From Pseudanabaena sp. BC1403 (GTDB taxonomy: Bacteria; Cyanobacteriota; Cyanobacteriia; Pseudanabaenales; Pseudanabaenaceae), in the NCBI RefSeq assembly GCF_002914585.1, contig NZ_PDDM01000018.1:1-64000 (forward strand): a stretch of 64,000 nt of DNA. The letters are read 5' to 3'. The number at the start of each line of letters is the position of its first letter. Position 1 is the stretch's first letter. A program made the translations under genes and the position numbers. A model generated the notes under the pieces. The model had not been told where the DNA came from, made no database searches, and saw only the letters and a program-made list of their open reading frames with translations. This document shows positions 43,011 through 52,403 of the stretch, in pieces.

Positions 43011-43896
43011 CTTCTATCGCTTTACCTATAGCTCTTTTCAGTCCAGCAGAGTGAACCCAGCCAACAAAACCAGCGTATTGACATTCCCCATCAGAGTTAG
43101 AGATGAATATATGATCAACGCCGAAAATATTTTTCCAAGTGTGGAGGCTAGTTCCATCGGCAAAAGAAAATGCAGTCTTGGCATGGCGCACATCTCGCGA
43201 ATTTGCATCAGTGATGCCTGATACGGCACGAAAATGCGTTATTAACTCTGAAATTAGCGTTATTTCGGGTGCAGGTAGAGGTTCTCTAGGCTTTGCCCAA
43301 AATTCTTGAATCGTTTCAGCTACCGCAGGATCAAACCTCAGCGCGGGGTGACTTACATTGTTTAAGCAGACAAAATGAGCGTATTTTAACTTTGTAGACT
43401 CAGTTGTGACCGTACCATCACTATCGATATTACCCGCCACTACCAATGTGGGAACTACTGCTGTAATTTGCTCTGCTAGAGGTCGCCGATTTTTGCCAAG
43501 ATGCTTAGCCATCCCAATACCCCACCCAAAAGGATCGATAATTCGGGCAAGATCTGCACCACCTATAGGCGATCCTAACAATACCAAAGACTCGATTTTT
43601 GACCACCATTCTCGATGGCGAGATAATACCTCAATCCAAATCACACCTCCCAGAGAAGTAGCCATGATCCGCGCTGATAAATCAGGGTACTGGGCAAAAG
43701 CTTGGGCAGCCGATCGCTCAACCTTTTGAATCAAAGGTGCAATCTCAAAGTGGGTTTGGATAAACCCCAGATTTGGCGCAACGATATGAGAATGCGGCGG
43801 TGCAACTTTATGAGCTAATGATTTCATCGCATGGTTGGTATCGCTCATTCCATGCTGAGAAAATATGATGAGCTTTGGTTGATTAACGCTTGGCAT
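42997..43896 (-). CDS. alpha/beta hydrolase
   Basis: A 299-residue alpha/beta-fold protein from ATG 43896, preceded by GGGAG. A longer frame starting upstream would be read through the palindrome at 43909-43953 and is rejected. The N-terminal LIIFSQHGMSDTNHAMKSLA carries an oxyanion-type HG, MATSLGGVIWIEVLSRH holds the nucleophile-type G-x-S-x-G position as ATSLGG, and the last third has VSHPALRFDPAV. Resembles cyanobacterial lipase-like proteins; substrate unknown. Confidence 0.8.
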   Translation of the reverse strand: MPSVNQPKLIIFSQHGMSDTNHAMKSLAHKVAPPHSHIVAPNLGFIQTHFEIAPLIQKVERSAAQAFAQYPDLSARIMATSLGGVIWIEVLSRHREWWSKIESLVLLGSPIGGADLARIIDPFGWGIGMAKHLGKNRRPLAEQITAVVPTLVVAGNIDSDGTVTTESTKLKYAHFVCLNNVSHPALRFDPAVAETIQEFWAKPREPLPAPEITLISELITHFRAVSGITDANSRDVRHAKTAFSFADGTSLHTWKNIFGVDHIFISNSDGECQYAGFVGWVHSAGLKRAIGKAIEAQRV

Positions 43897-43908
43897 ACAT
43901 ACTCCCTT

Positions 43909-43953
43909 CAAGAATTGGTGGTGCGGGGCAAAGCCCCGCACCACCAATTCTTG
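43909..43953. terminator. palindrome between dut and the hydrolase gene
   Basis: Perfect 21-base arms around AAA with core GGTGCGGGGC-AAA-GCCCCGCACC. It lies between dut and the downstream hydrolase, both on the minus strand, so it may end the dut transcript and also sits in the leader of the hydrolase. Confidence 0.78.
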
Positions 43954-43965
43954 GTTTTGTAATCT

Positions 43966-44403
43966 CTAAGTTAACCCTGTACTCCCAAAACCGCCAAAAC
44001 CGCGATCGCTAGTTCCGAGTTCTCCTTCAATATATTGAGCTTGAATCACTGGCTTTAGTACTAGCTGAGCAATTTTTTGACCTTTTGTGAAAGTATAAGC
44101 TTCTGTTCCAAGATTAATCACAATCACTTGAATCTCGCCACGATAACCAGCATCAACTGTTCCAGGCGAATTGAGAACGGTAATGCCATGTTTGAGAGCA
44201 AGTCCGCTTTTGGGACGCACTTGGATTTCGTAGCCGATGGGAATATCGACTGCTAATCCTGTGGGAATGGCAGCGCGATGCTGAGGCTGGAGCGTGACTT
44301 CAGCAACTGAATAAACATCAGCACCAGCATCGCCAAGATGGGCATAACTAGGAACTTGAGCATCTGGATGCAGCTTTTGGAACTTGATATCTACGGTTTG
44401 CAT
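43966..44403 (-). CDS. dut: deoxyuridine 5'-triphosphate nucleotidohydrolase
   Basis: A 145-residue trimeric dUTPase. The five motifs are seen: AGADVYS, the Ser-containing RPKSGLALKHG, LNSPGTVDAGYRGEIQV with the catalytic Asp, KGQKIAQLVL and the C-terminal RGFGGFGSTG that closes over the substrate. It removes dUTP and supplies dUMP for thymidylate synthesis. Full length. Confidence 0.97.
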   Translation of the reverse strand: MQTVDIKFQKLHPDAQVPSYAHLGDAGADVYSVAEVTLQPQHRAAIPTGLAVDIPIGYEIQVRPKSGLALKHGITVLNSPGTVDAGYRGEIQVIVINLGTEAYTFTKGQKIAQLVLKPVIQAQYIEGELGTSDRGFGGFGSTGLT

Positions 44404-44418
44404 TAATTTGGTATTCCT

Positions 44419-44467
44419 AAATATATAAGAATAGGCGGTGCGAAGCGCCGCCTATTCTTATATATTT
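44419..44467. terminator. GC-core palindrome after the kinase gene
   Basis: Perfect 20-base arms around TGC-GAA-GCG (core GGCGG...CCGCC, outer ATATATAAG). It ends four bases from the stop of the minus-strand kinase gene and lies 16 bases upstream of the dut start. Confidence 0.78.
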
Positions 44468-44470
44468 ATT

Positions 44471-46186
44471 TTAAAATGTAAGTGGTTTGGTGGGCTCTGG
44501 TGCAGGCTCAGTGGGAATTGGAACTGGCGAGGGCGATCGCGGTGGTTCGGTAGGAATAGGAGTGGGCGTAGGATCAGGCGATCTAGTAGGATCAGGCTGT
44601 CCAGAAGTAGGGGTAGGAATAGGAGTGGGCGTAGTTGTGGGTGTATCCTTAGGCGTAGCTGTTGGACTTGGCGTAGGAGTTCGGGTTGGTGTCGGCTGAG
44701 CTTTTACTGGAGCTTCTAACTGGACATCGAGCTTATAAGTAGTTTCATTTGTACCAGTGGTTTTGATTTTGATATAGTACACACCATCTTTTTTCAGACG
44801 ACCTTGCCAATATCCTGTAGCATTATCAATTGCTTTGCGGTCTAGACTAACTTGATCATCACTTTGGATGGTCATTTGCAAATCAGCACCATTTAGCGAA
44901 ACAGTTAAAAGCTCATCTTTTTCGCCATTAAAACGTACATTAACGACTTGCCCTGCCGCAATCTTCTCGCTACTGAATCCACGATTTAAGCCCTCATTCA
45001 CTGACTTAAGTTCAAGGCTGGTGTTGATATTCTGTACATTTGTCGCGCTTGGTGTTGCCGTGGGAGAAGAGATCGCAGTTTCGGTCGGATTGGTAGTAGC
45101 GCGATTACGACTAAAAAAGAAAGAGGTGATCGCCCAAGAGCCAAACCCAGCTACCAAAATAATTAAAATTCCCAAGAACCAGTTGACACCGCCACCACTG
45201 GTTGATCGATTAGGCGAATTTTGAGTACCATAATTTGCTGGATTGCGATTGCTAGCACCAGCTACTACTGTTCTTTGGGGAATATTTGCCGCCACATTGG
45301 ATGGCACTTGTCGTCCTACCGCATAGGTTTTTGCGCCCGAAAAAGAAGCTTGGGCTACTTGCAGAGCCTGTGTCACCTCATCTGCCGAGCGATAGCGATT
45401 GGTGGGTTTATAGCTCAACATTTGGTTGATTACCCTTGCGAATGCAGGATTAACATTGGCAAACTGTTGCCAATTCCATGCCAGATTGATGCTATCAAAT
45501 AGCTCTGATGGCTCGCGACCCGTCAGCAAAACAATCGAAGTTACCGCAAGGGCATAGAGATCGCTGTTGGCATAGGCATTGCCCGACTGTAATTGTTCGG
45601 GGGGCGCATAGCCTGCTTTACCTGCAACGGTTGAGGCGGGAATGCCCATCTGTGAATTTAGTTTTGCGGTGGTTTCCTGCACAACCCCAAAATCGATCAG
45701 TACAGGTAAGTTATCCTGCGATCGCAACATTAGGTTCTCAGGGGAAATATCGCGGTGAATAATATTGTGCCCATGCAAATAGCTCAGCACTGGTAAAAGC
45801 TGCTGCATCAGTGCAAAAATCTCATTCTCAGAGAATGTCTGTCCAACCTTGAGGCGATCGAGTAGTAAATTGCGGTAGTTTTTACCTTCGACATAGTCTT
45901 GGACTAAGAGCAATCTGCCCTCAGACTCAAAGGTTGCGCGAAATTCTGGCACTTGCGGATGACGGATTTGATATAGCACCGACGCTTCACGACGAAATAG
46001 CTCTTTCGCTTTTTCTGTCACCTCTTGAGAATCTTGAGGAGGGATAAATTCTTTCAATACGCAGGTTTCGTTAAAGCGCTCTAGATCTTGCGCTAGATAA
46101 GTGCGCCCCATGCCACCCTGTCCAATTGTTGATCGGACAGCATAGCGACCTTTAAGTACAAAGCCTTGAGGAAATGGGGGTTGCAT
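44471..46186 (-). CDS. serine/threonine protein kinase with transmembrane and C-terminal PPC-like domain
   Basis: A 571-residue receptor-type kinase. The kinase domain (about 10-280) has GQGGMGRTYLAQ, the catalytic Lys in CVLKEFIPP, IIHRDISPENLML and LIDFGVV. A membrane span lies at about 330-355 (FLGILIILVAGFGSWAITSF). The external part is a beta-rich PPC-like domain (VNVRFNGEKDELLTVSLNGA, GVYYIKIKTT), then a Pro/Thr-rich low-complexity tail of about 75 residues with PTPTPT runs. It lies two bases after the DUF4330 gene, so the pair is co-expressed. Confidence 0.93.
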   Translation of the reverse strand: MQPPFPQGFVLKGRYAVRSTIGQGGMGRTYLAQDLERFNETCVLKEFIPPQDSQEVTEKAKELFRREASVLYQIRHPQVPEFRATFESEGRLLLVQDYVEGKNYRNLLLDRLKVGQTFSENEIFALMQQLLPVLSYLHGHNIIHRDISPENLMLRSQDNLPVLIDFGVVQETTAKLNSQMGIPASTVAGKAGYAPPEQLQSGNAYANSDLYALAVTSIVLLTGREPSELFDSINLAWNWQQFANVNPAFARVINQMLSYKPTNRYRSADEVTQALQVAQASFSGAKTYAVGRQVPSNVAANIPQRTVVAGASNRNPANYGTQNSPNRSTSGGGVNWFLGILIILVAGFGSWAITSFFFSRNRATTNPTETAISSPTATPSATNVQNINTSLELKSVNEGLNRGFSSEKIAAGQVVNVRFNGEKDELLTVSLNGADLQMTIQSDDQVSLDRKAIDNATGYWQGRLKKDGVYYIKIKTTGTNETTYKLDVQLEAPVKAQPTPTRTPTPSPTATPKDTPTTTPTPIPTPTSGQPDPTRSPDPTPTPIPTEPPRSPSPVPIPTEPAPEPTKPLTF

Positions 46187-46188
46187 AA

Positions 46189-46710
46189 TTAATACCTCAC
46201 CGCCATTGCACTACCCCGAATAATGTATTTCGGACCTTCAATGTCAATTGATGTACCAACTTTGACTTTTTCACTAGCAAATACAGCCCCGTCATTAGTA
46301 ATTTGGGCAGTTGCTTCGAGGGTGATAGCAAGGTCTGATTGAGAAGTAGAGATAGCGCGAGGGTCGTCAAAATAGACCGCAGTGCCGTCAGATTTTGCCG
46401 CGACAATTTTTGGGGTTGAGATTTCTACTTTTTTGATGGTGACTTCACCGCGTGGTTGATTACGGATGATGATTTTTACTTTGTCGCCAATTTTGATAAG
46501 GTTTTGAGGATCGGTAGCACTTAAACCACGCACATTCATATCGACTTGGACGGTCTTATTTTCAGCAGATAGCATTTGAGCGATCGAACTGCCGCCGTTG
46601 CCAGGAACGATGAGTAAGCCAATCAGGACGATCAGGATGGTGGCGATCGCACCGATGTCGAGAATGCTAAATTTGCCAAATAAACGACCTTGTCGATCTA
46701 GAAGTGCCAT
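46189..46710 (-). CDS. DUF4330 family membrane-anchored protein
   Basis: A 173-residue protein from ATG 46710 (MALLDRQGRLFGKFSILDIG), the family's usual start; the longer frame adds an unconserved extension. One N-terminal span (AIATILIVLIGLLIVPGNGG) precedes a beta-rich domain (VQVDMNVRGLSATDPQNLIK, VKIIIRNQPRGEVTIKKVEI). DUF4330 is mainly cyanobacterial. It is two bases upstream of the kinase gene. Confidence 0.87.
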   Translation of the reverse strand: MALLDRQGRLFGKFSILDIGAIATILIVLIGLLIVPGNGGSSIAQMLSAENKTVQVDMNVRGLSATDPQNLIKIGDKVKIIIRNQPRGEVTIKKVEISTPKIVAAKSDGTAVYFDDPRAISTSQSDLAITLEATAQITNDGAVFASEKVKVGTSIDIEGPKYIIRGSAMAVRY

Positions 46711-46850
46711 GCGTCTTTTAAGAATGTAATTGAGGGTGTAACAGTTGAAATATGTGAAAGTGGAATGTGTGAAAGGCTTGCTGATGCGACAAAGCACTTA
46801 CAGCATTACAGTATAGCAATCGCTAAGACGGTTACATTGCTTTGCACTGA

Positions 46851-47492
46851 TTATTTACGGGGCAATGCATTTAATAGCTCTTCAGCAATGATTTCAGCCA
46901 TAATGCTAGACATTTTGGGTAACAAAATTTCATTGGTACGCTTCATGGAGTCACCAACAACCTGAGGTAGTACAGCGATCGCCTTTTTGCCCGTTGCCGA
47001 ATTATAAAAGCCAATGATGTCTCGCAATTCAGAGGTCGTAAAATACTTGTCATAGATTGGGTAGGACACCTCATCAATCAATTGGTTGACATCAATTTTT
47101 TTGATCACGCGATCGCGATATTTGCCAGCCATCCGTGACACGATGTCGCTCAATTTCTTTTGAACTTCTGGGCTATCGCTGTCGAGTGCAGGAACATTTT
47201 GGAGGATAGTCGATACTAATTTGGGTAATTCTGCGCGTACCATCGCATCCATGATTTGTTGGGCATTTTGGCTGGATTCGGTAATTTCTAACAGCTCTTT
47301 TATCAAAGCTCGTTTTTCTTGGGAAATTACAGGCGAACTTGGTTTGGTTGGCTTGGTTGGCTCGGCTGTATCACTACTCTCTTGAGGAGTTTGCGCGATC
47401 GCTTGATTAAATGCAGGTAAAACTAAGGAAGCAGTGAGCAATGAAGATAATGTAACAGTTGTAAAAATACGATTTAGCTTATTATTTCGCAT
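46851..47492 (-). CDS. DUF2059 family secreted protein
   Basis: A 213-residue protein. A signal peptide (TTVTLSSLLTASLVLPAFNQ, cleavage after AIAQ) is followed by a Pro/Thr-rich linker and the helical DUF2059 domain (KRALIKELLEITESSQNAQQ, then YFTTSELRDIIGFYNSATGK). Function of the domain is unknown; it is periplasmic in other bacteria. It starts four bases after the CCB-like gene, so the two form an operon. Confidence 0.87.
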   Translation of the reverse strand: MRNNKLNRIFTTVTLSSLLTASLVLPAFNQAIAQTPQESSDTAEPTKPTKPSSPVISQEKRALIKELLEITESSQNAQQIMDAMVRAELPKLVSTILQNVPALDSDSPEVQKKLSDIVSRMAGKYRDRVIKKIDVNQLIDEVSYPIYDKYFTTSELRDIIGFYNSATGKKAIAVLPQVVGDSMKRTNEILLPKMSSIMAEIIAEELLNALPRK

Positions 47493-47496
47493 AATT

Positions 47497-48135
47497 TTAT
47501 GAGGATATTTTTTCGAGATTATAGGTGAGTTTGTCAGCGATCGCTGTTACCCAATTTTCATCTTGCTTAGTATAGCTACGCGGAATATTTGCGCCTAATA
47601 CCATGACTCCTTTTTCGCCTAGAGGTTGCACAATTACGCCCTGAGTATTTTCGGGTAGATAGTCAAACTCCACCCGCCCAGGATAAAGCTCTAGTTTGAC
47701 CAGATAAATTGGCTTTTGGGTTTTCATTACCCGCTCAGCGATCGTGCCGATATTTACCTGATTGCTCTTGCCTAAGATACCCCGCCGTAAAATTGTCTTG
47801 CGATCGTAATAAATCGCCACCACCTTAGTCACAGTATTCGTCAGCAAAATATGCGATGCCCAAGCCAGTTCGGTTTTGATTACATCGGGCAGCGCTTCAT
47901 CAATTTCTAAACCTTCTTCGCCAATTAAATTGACTGCATCAGGTGGTTTCGGCTGCGCTTGTTGCCACAGTAGCCCCACCAAAATCAAAACCGCGCTCAA
48001 CAAAACTCCCAAAGCATCAGCACGAGACTGACTAGAGGTGAGATTTGCAGTCACCATGCGATTAGCTAATAGGGCAAAGCCCCCTAATGTCCCCACTACA
48101 AGGGGCAAATATCGAATCATCATATCTAAATCCAT
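47497..48135 (-). CDS. cofactor assembly of complex C subunit B (CCB2/CCB4-like)
   Basis: A 212-residue membrane protein. Two N-terminal spans (LPLVVGTLGGFALLANRMVT and ALGVLLSAVLILVGLLWQQA) are followed by a soluble domain (WASHILLTNTVTKVVAIYYD, GVIVQPLGEKGVMVLGAN). This matches cyanobacterial relatives of the CCB2/CCB4 factors that attach heme ci to cytochrome b6. The start codon at 48135 abuts a perfect palindrome, which therefore forms its leader. Confidence 0.85.
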   Translation of the reverse strand: MDLDMMIRYLPLVVGTLGGFALLANRMVTANLTSSQSRADALGVLLSAVLILVGLLWQQAQPKPPDAVNLIGEEGLEIDEALPDVIKTELAWASHILLTNTVTKVVAIYYDRKTILRRGILGKSNQVNIGTIAERVMKTQKPIYLVKLELYPGRVEFDYLPENTQGVIVQPLGEKGVMVLGANIPRSYTKQDENWVTAIADKLTYNLEKISS

Positions 48136-48195
48136 TTAAACCCAATAAAATCAGAGGCGATGCAAAGCATCGCCTCTGATTTTATTGGGTTTAAA
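48135..48195. repeat. 29-base-arm palindrome abutting a start codon
   Basis: Perfect arms around AAA (core GAGGCGATGC-AAA-GCATCGCCTC, outer TTTAAACCCAATAAAATC). Its left end shares one base with the ATG of the CCB-like gene, so it lies in the 5' leader and would hide the ribosome binding site if it folds. Confidence 0.8.
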
Positions 48196-48262
48196 ACATT
48201 TCTTGCCATGAAAAACTTGCATCAGGAAAAGTAAGCATAAAAGATCTATTCCCTTCCCATTC

Positions 48263-48308
48263 AAGAAATGGCGGTGCGGGGGCTTTGCCCCGCATCGCCA
48301 TTTCTTGG
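48263..48308. repeat. palindrome with GC core
   Basis: 21-base arms with two mismatches (CAAGAAATGGCG...GCGGGG and complement) around CTTT-type loop. A further nested inverted repeat lies at 48541-48603: ACTCCCTTCC...GGAAGGGAGT outside, GTTGTGGCGC-TTC-GCGCCGCAAC inside. Confidence 0.65.
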
Positions 48309-48315
48309 GTTTAGA

Positions 48316-48492
48316 TGCCTATTTCTTTAGTGGTAAGGGAGTATCATCTTGATTCTCAAAGCTGCATCTTCTGATATCCCCTTGCTGATGGCTGTGAATA
48401 CCAGAAGATATTATGTTCATTCAAATCCAATAGCATTTCGGCTAGTTGAAGACTTCGATTTCATTCAACGTCAAGTTGAAGTTGAGTCATAA
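48316..48492 (+). CDS. hypothetical short ORF (58 residues)
   Basis: ATG 48316 to TAA 48490-48492. The peptide begins MPISLVVREYHLDSQAASSD, has RRYYVHSNPIAFRLVEDF and ends EVES. No ribosome binding site is clear, and the ATG lies just beyond a palindrome. It could be a small gene or a remnant of a larger one. The rest of the 48196-48900 spacer holds palindromes and the receiver fragment at 48800-48889. Confidence 0.3.
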
Positions 48493-48799
48493 AGTTGAAA
48501 AAGATCTATTTCACATTATCCCATTAATTAACTAGGAGATACTCCCTTCCCAGTGAAGGATTAGACGTTGTGGCGCTTCGCGCCGCAACGGGGGGAAGGG
48601 AGTAGTATCTGCTTGTTAATTAATGAAATCTGTTGAGAGGAAGAAGAGATTATTTTAACTGACTACATTCTAATTCCCATTTGCCAACGTATTCAATATG
48701 CGGTTAACATTTCGATTATTGCGCTGATGTCTCTGTAGCAATATAAGGCTTGATTTGTCCTAACTAACTCAATCATTGCTATAGCAATGATTGGTGATC

Positions 48800-48889
48800 G
48801 CGATCACAGCAGGAGATAATGAATATATCGCGAAACCTGTTAAGCTAAAGCAACTTGCGAACACTATCCATCAATTTTTAGCGACTTAA
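48800..48889 (+). pseudogene. 3' fragment of a response-regulator receiver domain
   Basis: The frame encodes AITAGDNEYIAKPVKLKQLA then NTIHQFLAT and stops. This is the end of a receiver domain (conserved Lys in AKPVKL) and parallels the last residues of the kinase at 52400-56056 (AAGANDYLSKPVKLRQLTKL). It shows that a further hybrid kinase or regulator gene once preceded the present cluster and was lost except for this tail. Confidence 0.65.
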
Positions 48890-48900
48890 GAAGATAGGCA

Positions 48901-51255
48901 ATGAATCTAGCATCTGTTTTAATCATTGACGACGAAGCTGATAATTTTGATGTAATCGAAACCATCTTGAACAATCAAGATTACCAGTTGCACTATGCTG
49001 CTAGTGGCAAAGATGCGATCGCCTATCTCGACACATTTCAGCCCGATCTAATTTTGCTAGATGTCATGATGCCAGTTATGGACGGCATTGAGGTTTGTAA
49101 AAGCATTAAAGCTCTACCAAAGTGGCAAGCCGTGCCAATTATTATGGTTACGGCGCTTAACTCTAAAGAAGATTTGGCAAGATGCCTGAATGCAGGAGCC
49201 AACGACTTTATCAGTAAACCCTTAAACTCTCTGGAGTTTCGAGCGAGGGTAGCTTCCATGTTACGCATTAAAGAGCAGCATGATCGGTTGGAACGAGCGA
49301 ATGCGCTGATTCATGCTCAGCTCGAAGCTAGTCTAGAGGGAATTATTGCTGTAGATGAACAGGGGCGGTTAGTCGCATATAACCAAAAAATGTGTGAAAT
49401 ATGCGATGTTAAAAATATTACGACTACTACTCAAACTCAGGAGTTACCGTTACTGCAAATAGCAAGCTTCCCTCCAGAAATCGCCCAGATCTTAGAAGAA
49501 ACCTACGACGAGCCAGAGCAAGTTACCCACGGTGAGATAGTGCTCAATGAACTCACATATGAATATTTTAGTAGTTCTGTGACTTCGCCCAATGGTCAAT
49601 TTTGGGGATTTGTCTGGAGGTTTCGTGACATTACTGATCGCAAAAATTACGAAATCAATCTTCAAGAGTCCAAAGAAGTAGCCGAGTCTGCCCTGCGAGT
49701 TAAGTCCGATTTCTTAGCGATGATGAGCCATGAAATTCGTACTCCTATCAATGGAGTCATAGGAATGACGGAGCTATTAGCAACTACTTCCCTAGATCAA
49801 GAACAAAATAAGTTTGTCCAATCCATTCAAACTAGCGGGGAAATACTTTTAACAGTAATTAATGACATCCTCGATTTCTCCAAACTTGAATCCCAAAAAC
49901 TTTTATTTGAAAATCTACCGATTGATTTGCATGGGATGATTGCTGATACCTGTGCGCTACTGAGCCAGCAAGCTGAATCAAAAGGAATTGAGTTAAAGTA
50001 CCAAGTTGATGCAAAATTACCAGCATATATTCTCGGTGATCCGATCAGGCTGCGTCAAATCCTGCTTAATTTAGCGAACAATGCTGTCAAGTTCACTCAC
50101 ACTGGAGCCGTACAACTGTCCGTATCACCATCTTTATCGCCACAAGTCGAATTGGAAGAAGAGCTAACACTACTTTTTGAGGTACAAGATTCAGGAATTG
50201 GTCTTTCGCCTGAACAGATCCAAAAGTTATTCCAACCCTTTACTCAAGCATCGATCGCTACGGCTCGTCAGTATGGTGGCACGGGATTAGGACTAGCGAT
50301 TTGTCAAAAATTAGTACAGATGATGGGGGGGCATATATGGGCGGAAAGCTATCTAGGCAAGGGTTCTACTTTCTCTTTCACTTTGCCAGTCTCGGCTACA
50401 AATGAACGACCTCATGCCATGCCTCCCTATGAAAAGAGAAGTATGTTGCGTAAAGCCCAGCCTCCTAGTATTGAGCTTGCTACGCAATTACCACTAAATA
50501 TTTTGGTTGCGGAGGATAATTTGATCAACCAAGAAATGGTTTTGGCGATGCTCAGTAAAATGGGTTATGCACCAACGATTGTCAATGATGGATTAGAAGC
50601 CATCGACGCGCTGAAAAACCATGCTTTTGATATTGTGTTCTTAGATGTCCAAATGCCTCGCCTAAATGGACTGGAAACCGCGACCTATATTGTCAAGGAA
50701 TGGTCAAAACTATCGACAAGCCCATCTCGTCCGACATTGATCGCCATGACTGCTAGCGCTATGCAAGGCGATCGCGAAATGTGTTTAGATGCGGGGATGG
50801 ATGACTATATTAGCAAGCCAGTATCTTTTGATACTTTACAAAGAATAATTGAGCGGTGGGGTAATAGTTCGACAGAAATTGAAATACAATCGTCTACAGA
50901 TGAAATGTTGACGGACTTTGATAGTAATGCGCTTAGAGAGATTGAGAAAGTTTCTCTGACTTTACCTAAACGGATGGTTAATCTCTTCTTAAACGAAGAA
51001 TGTCCTGTCTTATTAACCAAGCTGCATCAAGCAGTTTTGGATCAAGACGCTTCTCAGATAGAATATGTTGCTCATACTTTAAAGGGAAGTAGTAGGATGA
51101 TTGGTGCTAAAGCCTTCGCTGAGATTCTTTTTAAATTAGAAGTTGCAGGGCGCAATCAGCAATTAGAAGGGTGCGATCGCCTAGTGCTAGAAATCGATCA
51201 AAGTTATCCTTTGGTTGTTGCTTATTTAGAGGATTATCTGGATAAAAATTCATGA
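48901..51255 (+). CDS. hybrid histidine kinase: REC-PAS-HisKA-HATPase-REC-HPt
   Basis: A 784-residue soluble kinase. An N-terminal receiver (phospho-Asp about 54 in LILLDVMMPVMDG) is followed by a PAS-like domain (about 140-255), HisKA with His277 in MMSHEIRTPINGV, an HATPase (NLANNAVKFT, DSGIGLSPEQ, GGTGLGLAICQKL), a second receiver (Asp582 in VFLDVQMPRLNG) and an HPt (His725 in AHTLKGSSRMIG). All relay residues are present, so multistep phosphorelay is possible within one chain. No membrane span. The next gene overlaps its stop (ATGA). Confidence 0.93.
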   Translation: MNLASVLIIDDEADNFDVIETILNNQDYQLHYAASGKDAIAYLDTFQPDLILLDVMMPVMDGIEVCKSIKALPKWQAVPIIMVTALNSKEDLARCLNAGANDFISKPLNSLEFRARVASMLRIKEQHDRLERANALIHAQLEASLEGIIAVDEQGRLVAYNQKMCEICDVKNITTTTQTQELPLLQIASFPPEIAQILEETYDEPEQVTHGEIVLNELTYEYFSSSVTSPNGQFWGFVWRFRDITDRKNYEINLQESKEVAESALRVKSDFLAMMSHEIRTPINGVIGMTELLATTSLDQEQNKFVQSIQTSGEILLTVINDILDFSKLESQKLLFENLPIDLHGMIADTCALLSQQAESKGIELKYQVDAKLPAYILGDPIRLRQILLNLANNAVKFTHTGAVQLSVSPSLSPQVELEEELTLLFEVQDSGIGLSPEQIQKLFQPFTQASIATARQYGGTGLGLAICQKLVQMMGGHIWAESYLGKGSTFSFTLPVSATNERPHAMPPYEKRSMLRKAQPPSIELATQLPLNILVAEDNLINQEMVLAMLSKMGYAPTIVNDGLEAIDALKNHAFDIVFLDVQMPRLNGLETATYIVKEWSKLSTSPSRPTLIAMTASAMQGDREMCLDAGMDDYISKPVSFDTLQRIIERWGNSSTEIEIQSSTDEMLTDFDSNALREIEKVSLTLPKRMVNLFLNEECPVLLTKLHQAVLDQDASQIEYVAHTLKGSSRMIGAKAFAEILFKLEVAGRNQQLEGCDRLVLEIDQSYPLVVAYLEDYLDKNS

Positions 51256-52403
51256 CAAATACATTTTCTATTTTAGTTGTTGATGATGAACCTGATAATT
51301 TTGATGTGATTGAGACTCTCTTGAGTGCACAGAAATACCAATTGCATTACGCGGCTAATGGCAAAAGTGCGATCGCTAGTCTTGAAACATTTCAACCCGA
51401 TCTGATTTTGCTAGATGTGATGATGCCAGAGATGGATGGCATTGAGGTCTGTAAGCTGATTAAAGCTAATCCTCAATGGCAAATTGTGCCAATTATTATG
51501 GTGACAGCATTAAGCTCTAAGACTGATCTAGCTAATTGTCTAAATGCTGGAGCTGATGACTTTATCAGTAAGCCAATTAATAGTGTTGAGATGCGCGCGA
51601 GGGTTCATTCAATGCTGAGGATCAAGCAGCAGTATGACAATATTCAAACCCTCTCACATATCCAATCAAATACGATTAATATCCTCGAAAGCGCTCTCAA
51701 TGAATTGCGGGGCACTTTAGCGTCGAGAATGTCCCATGAGCTAAATACACCCCTAAATGGCATTATGGGTGCGATATCTTTGCTGAAAGAAGATATCGAA
51801 AATATGGATATTACTGAAATCCGAGAAATGCTAGGTTGGGTTGACGAATCAGCGAAGCGCCTAGAAAATTTAACCAAAAAATTTCTGACTTACTTAGAGT
51901 TAGAATCATCCCCAAGTCGTCAACAATCCTTCAAAACAGCTCATACTAAATTCTCTAGTACCGAAGTTGAAGCGATGTTGAAATCTTATGTTCACAAGCT
52001 AAGGCGTGGTAATGATAATCTGATCTTTGACCTTGAGGACTCAGAGATAGCGCTATCAGATCGATATCTTGCGACGATTCTTTATGAATTAGTTGATAAT
52101 GCTGTAAAATTCTCCGCTTCAGGCACAATTATCAAAATTAATAGCCGAGTAGTGGACAAGATGTTTAATTTGTCGGTGCATGATCTAGGTCGAGGTTTGA
52201 CCAAAGAGCAAGTTGAGCGTATTGGCGCTTTTGTCCAGTTTGAGCGTAAGACCTATGAACAACAAGGTATAGGTTTGGGATTAAGAATTGTCAAAAAGAT
52301 TGTTGAATTAGCTGGAGGGCTTTTTTCGATTAGTAGCATTTATCAACAACAGACAACCGTAAATATTTCTTTGCCGATTCGCTCACAGTTGGAACTTGAT
52401 TGA
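51252..52403 (+). CDS. receiver-histidine kinase: REC-HisKA-HATPase
   Basis: A 383-residue protein. The N-terminal receiver (Asp55 in LILLDVMMPEMDG) is nearly identical to those of the neighbours at 48901 and 56161. A HisKA-like segment has His162 in RMSHELNTPLNGIMG, then an HATPase (ELVDNAVKFS, DLGRGLTKEQ, GIGLGLRIVKKIVELAGG). It overlaps the genes on both sides by four bases, so translation is coupled. A kinase carrying its own input receiver may be controlled by phosphorylation from a neighbour. Confidence 0.92.
   Translation: MTNTFSILVVDDEPDNFDVIETLLSAQKYQLHYAANGKSAIASLETFQPDLILLDVMMPEMDGIEVCKLIKANPQWQIVPIIMVTALSSKTDLANCLNAGADDFISKPINSVEMRARVHSMLRIKQQYDNIQTLSHIQSNTINILESALNELRGTLASRMSHELNTPLNGIMGAISLLKEDIENMDITEIREMLGWVDESAKRLENLTKKFLTYLELESSPSRQQSFKTAHTKFSSTEVEAMLKSYVHKLRRGNDNLIFDLEDSEIALSDRYLATILYELVDNAVKFSASGTIIKINSRVVDKMFNLSVHDLGRGLTKEQVERIGAFVQFERKTYEQQGIGLGLRIVKKIVELAGGLFSISSIYQQQTTVNISLPIRSQLELD

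Noticed and set aside
43897-43947. N-terminal extension of the hydrolase gene to 43947
   Set aside because: These codons would be read from the palindrome at 43909-43953; GGGAG and an ATG at 43896 give a better start.
44438-44719. Plus-strand frames rich in Arg/Trp/Gly or Gly/Val
   Set aside because: They are the complement of the Pro/Thr-rich tail of the kinase and arise from its low complexity.
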